DNA from: an uncultured Bacilli bacterium
GTDB lineage: Bacteria > Bacillota_I > Bacilli_A > RF39 > UBA660
Assembly: GCA_934090775.1 (NCBI GenBank)
Contig: CAKOKF010000048.1
Location: 1 to 8,388 of the forward strand
Direction of reading: 5' to 3'
Length of the DNA stretch: 8,388 nt
Shown here: positions 4,228-8,388 of the stretch, piece by piece
Layout of the letters: each line of letters begins with the position of its first letter
How positions within the stretch are numbered: the stretch's first letter is position 1
The notes under the pieces: generated by a model
The model's database searches: none
The model's input: the letters and a program-made list of their open reading frames with translations, nothing else
Told to the model about the DNA's origin: nothing
Program-made: the position numbers and the translations under genes

Positions 4228-6339
4228 ATGGAAGAAAAATTAATTAAATTATTAGGAAATATACACGAAGCAAAAACATTAATTGAAATTAACGATTTAA
4301 TGGGATTCAAAACGTCCGATGAATTACGAGAATTACAAGAAACTTTACAAAAGTTAATTGCTGAATATAAAGTGTTTTATACTAAGAAAGAAAAATATAT
4401 ATTGTTAAAAAACTGTCCATCTTTAAAAATTGGCACTTTATCAGTAAACAAAAAAGGTTTTGGTTTTGTAATTTTACCTGAAGAAGATGATATATATATA
4501 GACAAAGCAAATTTAAAAGATGCTATCGATGAAGATATTGTTCTATGCGAAGTAACTGCTCGTACCGAACGTAAAGAAGGTAAAATAATTAAAGTAATAA
4601 AAAGAGATTTAAAAAATGTAGTTGGTGAAATAATCAAACATAATAATAAAATGTATTTAAAGCTTGATGATACCAAAAAGGACATAACAGTAATTTTAAA
4701 TCCAAATACGACTCATAATTGTGTTGAAGGACATAAAGTATTAGTAGAAATAACTGAGCACATAAAAAATCATATTTATTCTGGAGATGTTTTAAAAATA
4801 ATTGGCCATAAAAATGATCCACAAGTCGATATTTTAAGTATTGCTTATAAGTATGGTATATATGAAGAATTCAATCCAAAAGTATTAGAAGAATTAGAGC
4901 AAATTCCAGATAGTGTTAGCCAGTTTGAATTAAAAAACCGCCATGATTTAACTGCAAAAACCATTTTTACTATTGATGGGGATGACACTAAAGATATTGA
5001 TGATGCTATAAGTTTAGAAAAAGATGGTGAAAATTACATATTAGGTGTTCATATAGCTGATGTTTCCAATTATGTAAAGGAAAATACCGCGTTGGGTGAT
5101 GCAGCGTATGAACGTGGAACTTCATCTTATTTAGCCGATACTGTTATTCCAATGATACCCCATAAATTGTCTAATGGCATTTGTTCTTTAAATGAAGGAG
5201 CTATTCGACTAAGTATGTCATGTGTAATGAAATACAGTCCTGATGGTAAATTACTCGATTACGATATATTTCCAAGTTACATTAAGAGCAGTAAAAAGAT
5301 GACTTATAATAATGTCAATAAAATAATTATGGAAAATGTAGTTCCTAGTGGTTATGAACCATTTGCTCAAACGTTAAAAGAAATGCATAAGCTTGCTAAA
5401 ATTTTAAGAAAAGTAAAAGAAAAACGTGGATATATAGATTTTGATTTAGATGAAGTTAAAATAATTCAAGATGATAAAGGTCATGCTATAGATGTTCAAA
5501 AACGTGTTAGAGGCGAAGGCGAAAAACTAATTGAAGATTTTATGATAGCTGCAAATGAATGTGTAGCTGGGCACATTTATAATATGGGTTTACCATTTAT
5601 ATATCGTGTACATGAAACTCCAAAAGTAGAAAAAATAGAAGATTTTATGAATATGGTTAAAATTCTAGGTTACCGTTTACGTACCAATGTCAAAGAAATA
5701 ACTCCGTATACAATGCAAAAAATATTAGACGAATTAAGAGATAAGAAAGAGTTTGAAATATTATCGGAAATGTTGCTACGAAGTATGCGTAAAGCAGAAT
5801 ATAGTAGTGAAAATTTGGGCCATTTTGGTATTGCCTCTCGTGCTTATACTCATTTTACATCACCAATTCGTCGTTATCCTGATTTGGTAGTACATCGCTT
5901 ATTAAAAAAATACCTAGTAGAGCAAGATTATAGCAAAAGTACAATTGATATTTTAAATACATCACTATCTCAAATTGCAGCTCATAGTAGTGAAAGAGAA
6001 GTAGCAGCCGTTAATGCGGAACGTGATGTTGATGATATGAAAATGGCTGAATATATGGAAAATCACATTGGTGAAGAATATATTGGTAAAATAAATACTA
6101 TTACAAATTTTGGCTTTTTTGTCGAATTAGATAATTTAGTTGAAGGATTAGTCCATATTAGTAGTCTTAAAAAAGATTACTTCAATTACATTCCTGAAAT
6201 ATTAAGCCTTGTTGGTAAAAACACAAAAAAAACATATAGATTAGGAGATAAAGTAAAAGTTAAATGTGTAGCGGCAAGTAAAGAAACGGCCATGATAGAC
6301 TTTGAAATTGTAGAAGAAAAGAATGGAAATTCAAAATAG
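4228..6339 (+). CDS. rnr: Ribonuclease R (3'-5' exoribonuclease, RNB family)
   Basis: RNase R degrades structured RNA processively from the 3' end, helps rRNA quality control and, with tmRNA and SmpB, removes non-stop mRNAs in the cytoplasm. The 703-residue protein shows the expected order: N-terminal winged-helix-like region (about 1-60), cold-shock domain 1 (about 66-125, with KKGFGFV), cold-shock domain 2 (about 130-195), RNB catalytic domain (about 235-560) and S1 domain (about 616-693, with ITNFGFFVELDN and EGLVHIS). The metal-binding acidic cluster D250, D256, D258, D259 lies in FTIDGDDTKDIDDA, and the conserved HFTSPIRRYPDLVVHR sits at 542-557. It ends soon after S1, lacking the long Lys-rich tail of E. 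coli RNase R. A clear AAGGA (4217-4221) precedes ATG 4228. It overlaps smpB by 17 bp, which suggests translational coupling. Confidence 0.97.
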   Translation: MEEKLIKLLGNIHEAKTLIEINDLMGFKTSDELRELQETLQKLIAEYKVFYTKKEKYILLKNCPSLKIGTLSVNKKGFGFVILPEEDDIYIDKANLKDAIDEDIVLCEVTARTERKEGKIIKVIKRDLKNVVGEIIKHNNKMYLKLDDTKKDITVILNPNTTHNCVEGHKVLVEITEHIKNHIYSGDVLKIIGHKNDPQVDILSIAYKYGIYEEFNPKVLEELEQIPDSVSQFELKNRHDLTAKTIFTIDGDDTKDIDDAISLEKDGENYILGVHIADVSNYVKENTALGDAAYERGTSSYLADTVIPMIPHKLSNGICSLNEGAIRLSMSCVMKYSPDGKLLDYDIFPSYIKSSKKMTYNNVNKIIMENVVPSGYEPFAQTLKEMHKLAKILRKVKEKRGYIDFDLDEVKIIQDDKGHAIDVQKRVRGEGEKLIEDFMIAANECVAGHIYNMGLPFIYRVHETPKVEKIEDFMNMVKILGYRLRTNVKEITPYTMQKILDELRDKKEFEILSEMLLRSMRKAEYSSENLGHFGIASRAYTHFTSPIRRYPDLVVHRLLKKYLVEQDYSKSTIDILNTSLSQIAAHSSEREVAAVNAERDVDDMKMAEYMENHIGEEYIGKINTITNFGFFVELDNLVEGLVHISSLKKDYFNYIPEILSLVGKNTKKTYRLGDKVKVKCVAASKETAMIDFEIVEEKNGNSK

Positions 6340-6760
6340 AAAAGCAAAATTCGAATATTTTATTGAAGAAACTGTTGAAGCAGGTATAGCTTTAAAAGGG
6401 ACAGAAATTAAATCGTTGCGTAAATCATCATGTGATTTAAGTGACTCATTTGCTATTATAAAAAAAGGTGAAGTATATCTTCTTAATGCTTTCATTGCCA
6501 AGTATGATGAAGGGAATATTTTTAATCATGATACTAGGAGAACTCGAAAACTGTTGCTTCATAAAAATGAGATAAACAAATTGTTTAATAAAGTAAGTCG
6601 TAATGGTTACTCTCTTATTCCATTAGATATTCATTTTAAAAATGGCAAAGCAAAAGTAACACTTGGGGTATGTAAAGGTAAAAAATTATATGATAAAAGA
6701 GAAACAATAAAAGAAAGAGATTTAAAAAGAGAAAATGCCCGCTTAAATACTTATAAATAA
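6323..6760 (+). CDS. smpB: SsrA-binding protein SmpB
   Basis: SmpB binds tmRNA and places it in the A site of stalled ribosomes, so that the nascent chain is tagged and the ribosome released. The 145-residue product is close to normal length and has the full set of family signatures: NRKAKFEYFI near the start, AGIALKGTEIKSLR (20-33), GEVYLLNAFI, GNIFNHDTRRTRKLLLH (64-80), and the basic tail KGKKLYDKRETIKERDLKRE (118-137) that becomes ordered in the mRNA channel. The start lies inside the end of rnr (17-bp overlap, different frame), and the only upstream ribosome-site candidate is weak (GAAG...AAAG). Initiation probably depends on ribosomes finishing rnr. RNase R and SmpB act in the same non-stop pathway. 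The gene for tmRNA itself is not in the 43 bases that follow. Confidence 0.97.
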   Translation: MEIQNRKAKFEYFIEETVEAGIALKGTEIKSLRKSSCDLSDSFAIIKKGEVYLLNAFIAKYDEGNIFNHDTRRTRKLLLHKNEINKLFNKVSRNGYSLIPLDIHFKNGKAKVTLGVCKGKKLYDKRETIKERDLKRENARLNTYK

Positions 6761-6803
6761 ATATAAGAACAACAAGAAAAAATTATAAATAGATGAGGTA
6801 ATT

Positions 6804-7877
6804 ATGAAAAAATTAACAAAAAAAGCTAAGATAATAATTGGAATAGTAGTACTTGCTTTGTTTCTATTAATTCTAATAATTATAATGAATACGTTAAATA
6901 AAAAAAATAATTCAAAAATAGATGATCAAGAACCCAAAAATGATATAAAAGAAGAAACACCAGCCAAGAAATTGCAAATAATGGACTTAAATTCTAATTC
7001 TCGTAGTTATGCCGTAATGATAAACAATCATTCTAGTGCTCGAGCTCATCACGCTGGCTTGCAAGACGCTTATCTTATTTATGAAATAATTGTTGAGGGC
7101 GGCTTAACAAGATATATGGCAGTTTTTAAAGATCAGGATACCGCCAAAATAGGAAGCGTTCGTTCTAGTCGTCATTACTTTTTAGATTATGCTATGGAAA
7201 ATGATGCTATATATGTTCACTGGGGTTGGTCTCCCCAAGCTCAAAGTGATATAACTGAGTATAAAATTAATAATATAAATGGCTTAACTTGGGAAGGAAA
7301 ATATTTTTATCGTGATAAGACGTTAAATGTATCAAGAGAACATACCGGTTTTACTACTATGGACATGTTAAAAGCAGGAGCTAATCGTTTAGGTTACCGT
7401 ACTACTAGTACTGAAAAGCCACTACTTAATTATGAAGTAGATGAAATCGACACTTCAAGTCTATCTACCATACCAGCCACTACTGTAACTATAAAATATT
7501 CCTCAAGTATTACTGATAAATATGTCTATGATGAAGAAAATAAAGTTTATAAACGTTATGTTAATAACAAGGAACATGTTGATGATGTAACTAAAAAACA
7601 GTATACATTTAAAAATATAATTACATATCAAGTAGCTAATTCAAGTATTAAGGGTGATGATAAAGGTCGTCAAAATATTGAAAATATTGGAAAAGGAACC
7701 GGTTATTACGTTTCTAATGGTGTAGCAGTTAAAATTAATTGGGAAAAAACTTCTCGTCAAAGTAAAACAATTTACACTTATGAAGATGGCACTCCATTAA
7801 AGGTTAATGATGGTAATACTTTTATTCAAATTCAACCTAAGAATCAGACTTTAAAGATTGAGGGCTCTTCTAATTAA
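6804..7877 (+). CDS. DUF3048 (YerB-like) membrane-anchored protein
   Basis: The 357-residue product begins with a basic tip and one long hydrophobic segment (about 9-29), then a charged, flexible linker to about 60. It continues with the two DUF3048 domains: N-terminal domain about 65-200 (PVM-type start SYAVMINNHSSAR, DAYLIYEIIVEGGLTRYMA, KIGSVRSSRHYF) and C-terminal domain about 225-352. The family's best-known member is B. subtilis YerB, a lipoprotein of unknown function. Here the hydrophobic segment is not followed by a lipobox Cys, and the protein contains no Cys at all, so it is probably an uncleaved signal-anchor protein facing outward. GAGG (6795-6798) stands 5 bases before the ATG. 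No terminator separates it from smpB, so co-transcription with rnr-smpB is likely. The biochemical role is unknown. Confidence 0.9.
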   Translation: MKKLTKKAKIIIGIVVLALFLLILIIIMNTLNKKNNSKIDDQEPKNDIKEETPAKKLQIMDLNSNSRSYAVMINNHSSARAHHAGLQDAYLIYEIIVEGGLTRYMAVFKDQDTAKIGSVRSSRHYFLDYAMENDAIYVHWGWSPQAQSDITEYKINNINGLTWEGKYFYRDKTLNVSREHTGFTTMDMLKAGANRLGYRTTSTEKPLLNYEVDEIDTSSLSTIPATTVTIKYSSSITDKYVYDEENKVYKRYVNNKEHVDDVTKKQYTFKNIITYQVANSSIKGDDKGRQNIENIGKGTGYYVSNGVAVKINWEKTSRQSKTIYTYEDGTPLKVNDGNTFIQIQPKNQTLKIEGSSN

Positions 7878-7899
7878 TAAAAGAGAAAGGATATAATTT

Positions 7900-8388
7900 A
7901 TGGAAGCAATTTTAAAAAATTTATCTAGCTATTACATTCTTTTCATTTTTTTAGCTCTACTGGGAATATTTGCTATTATTGGATATTTTATAGAAAAAAA
8001 ACACCCTTTAGAAAAAGCTAAAGCCTTAGAACTAGACATGGATGCTGTAGCTAAAAAGGGGACTCAAGGTCTTGGGGCAACTTTAGGTCAAAACACTATT
8101 ATCCCACAGGAAGAAGTAGAACAGTTAGATATGACTATGAAACCGACAACGTTTATTAATACTTCCTCTTCTCAATTACTAGATAACCAAAATAATTCAA
8201 ATTCCAATGAAACCACAGTTACCAATATTAATAATGCTTCATCAGGTAATGTAGTTCAAAATGATATTAATAACTTTAATAACATAACTACAACAAACAA
8301 TTTAGATGTTATAGATAATCATACTAATGAAAGCAACTTAAACAGTAATAATATATTAAATGGCGATTCCATGGATGTGATTGAAAAA
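7900..8388 (+). CDS. Unrecognised single-pass membrane protein with Asn-rich tail (3' end outside window)
   Basis: An ATG at 7900, preceded by AGAAAGG (7884-7890), opens a frame that stays open for 163 codons to the window edge. Residues about 11-31 form one hydrophobic helix, followed by a short charged stretch (IEKKHPLEKAKALELD) and a Gly/Gln-containing segment (about 53-65). From about residue 87 to 154 the sequence is a low-complexity Asn/Ser/Thr region: I count 24 Asn in 68 residues (about 35%). With few positives before the helix (one Lys) and several after it, the positive-inside rule suggests that the tail may be cytoplasmic. I do not recognise a family. It lies 22 bases after the DUF3048 stop with no terminator, so it probably belongs to the same transcript. 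The AT-rich base composition favours Asn (AAT) codons, but the enrichment far exceeds that of the neighbours. Confidence 0.8.
   Translation, partial: MEAILKNLSSYYILFIFLALLGIFAIIGYFIEKKHPLEKAKALELDMDAVAKKGTQGLGATLGQNTIIPQEEVEQLDMTMKPTTFINTSSSQLLDNQNNSNSNETTVTNINNASSGNVVQNDINNFNNITTTNNLDVIDNHTNESNLNSNNILNGDSMDVIEK

Noticed and set aside
4377..4822. Two minus-strand frames inside rnr
   Set aside because: Both are antisense to the conserved cold-shock region of RNase R and show no family features.
6784..6789. TATAAA before the DUF3048 gene as a promoter
   Set aside because: No acceptable -35 at 16-18 bp upstream, and such strings are expected by chance in this AT-rich gap.
7672..7689. Tandem 9-bp repeat AAAATATTG in the DUF3048 gene
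   Set aside because: It encodes part of a normal stretch (QNIENIGKG) of the C-terminal domain; a single duplication of this kind is unremarkable.
7892..7897. TATAAT just before the last gene
   Set aside because: It lies 2 bases before the ATG, so transcription would begin inside the gene; no -35 partner was found.

Overview
The window is a chromosomal housekeeping segment from an AT-rich, low-GC Gram-positive bacterium (Bacillota). The evidence is the very A/T-biased codon use, the gene order eno, secG, rnr, smpB that is familiar in Bacilli and Clostridia, and U-tailed intrinsic terminators. TGG encodes Trp and TGA ends one gene (1315-1317), so the Mycoplasma code 4 does not apply. An uncultured gut-type lineage near RF39 or the Erysipelotrichales would fit, but that placement is inference.

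Layout. Bases 1-159 are the last 52 codons of tuf (EF-Tu), followed by a clean terminator (174-205). Next comes a membrane-anchored serine hydrolase of the class A beta-lactamase fold (244-1317). A six-helix DUF308/HdeD-like membrane protein (1361-1933) follows with its own consensus-like promoter and a terminator. A 213-bp non-coding stretch holds four evenly spaced small dyads and leads into a good sigma-A-type promoter for enolase (2147-3379). secG (3465-3683) has its own extended -10 promoter and a terminator. A second compact terminator-promoter junction then starts a run of same-strand genes with no visible terminators: a type IV pilin-like protein (3750-4190), RNase R (4228-6339), SmpB (6323-6760, overlapping rnr by 17 bp), a DUF3048/YerB-like surface protein (6804-7877), and an unrecognised single-pass membrane protein with an Asn-rich tail that runs off the window (7900-8388).

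How the genes relate. RNase R and SmpB work together in trans-translation and the decay of non-stop mRNA, and SecG belongs to the Sec translocon. Four other products (serine hydrolase, pilin-like protein, DUF3048 protein, last gene) have one N-terminal hydrophobic segment and look like surface or exported proteins. Several are poorly characterised, and they sit between essential housekeeping genes.

I see no mobile element, CRISPR array, tRNA or rRNA. I do not see a convincing new multi-gene system. The points most worth checking are the compact terminator/promoter/short-leader junctions, the pilin-like gene heading the rnr-smpB run, the serine hydrolase without the class A general-base Glu, and the Asn-rich last protein.
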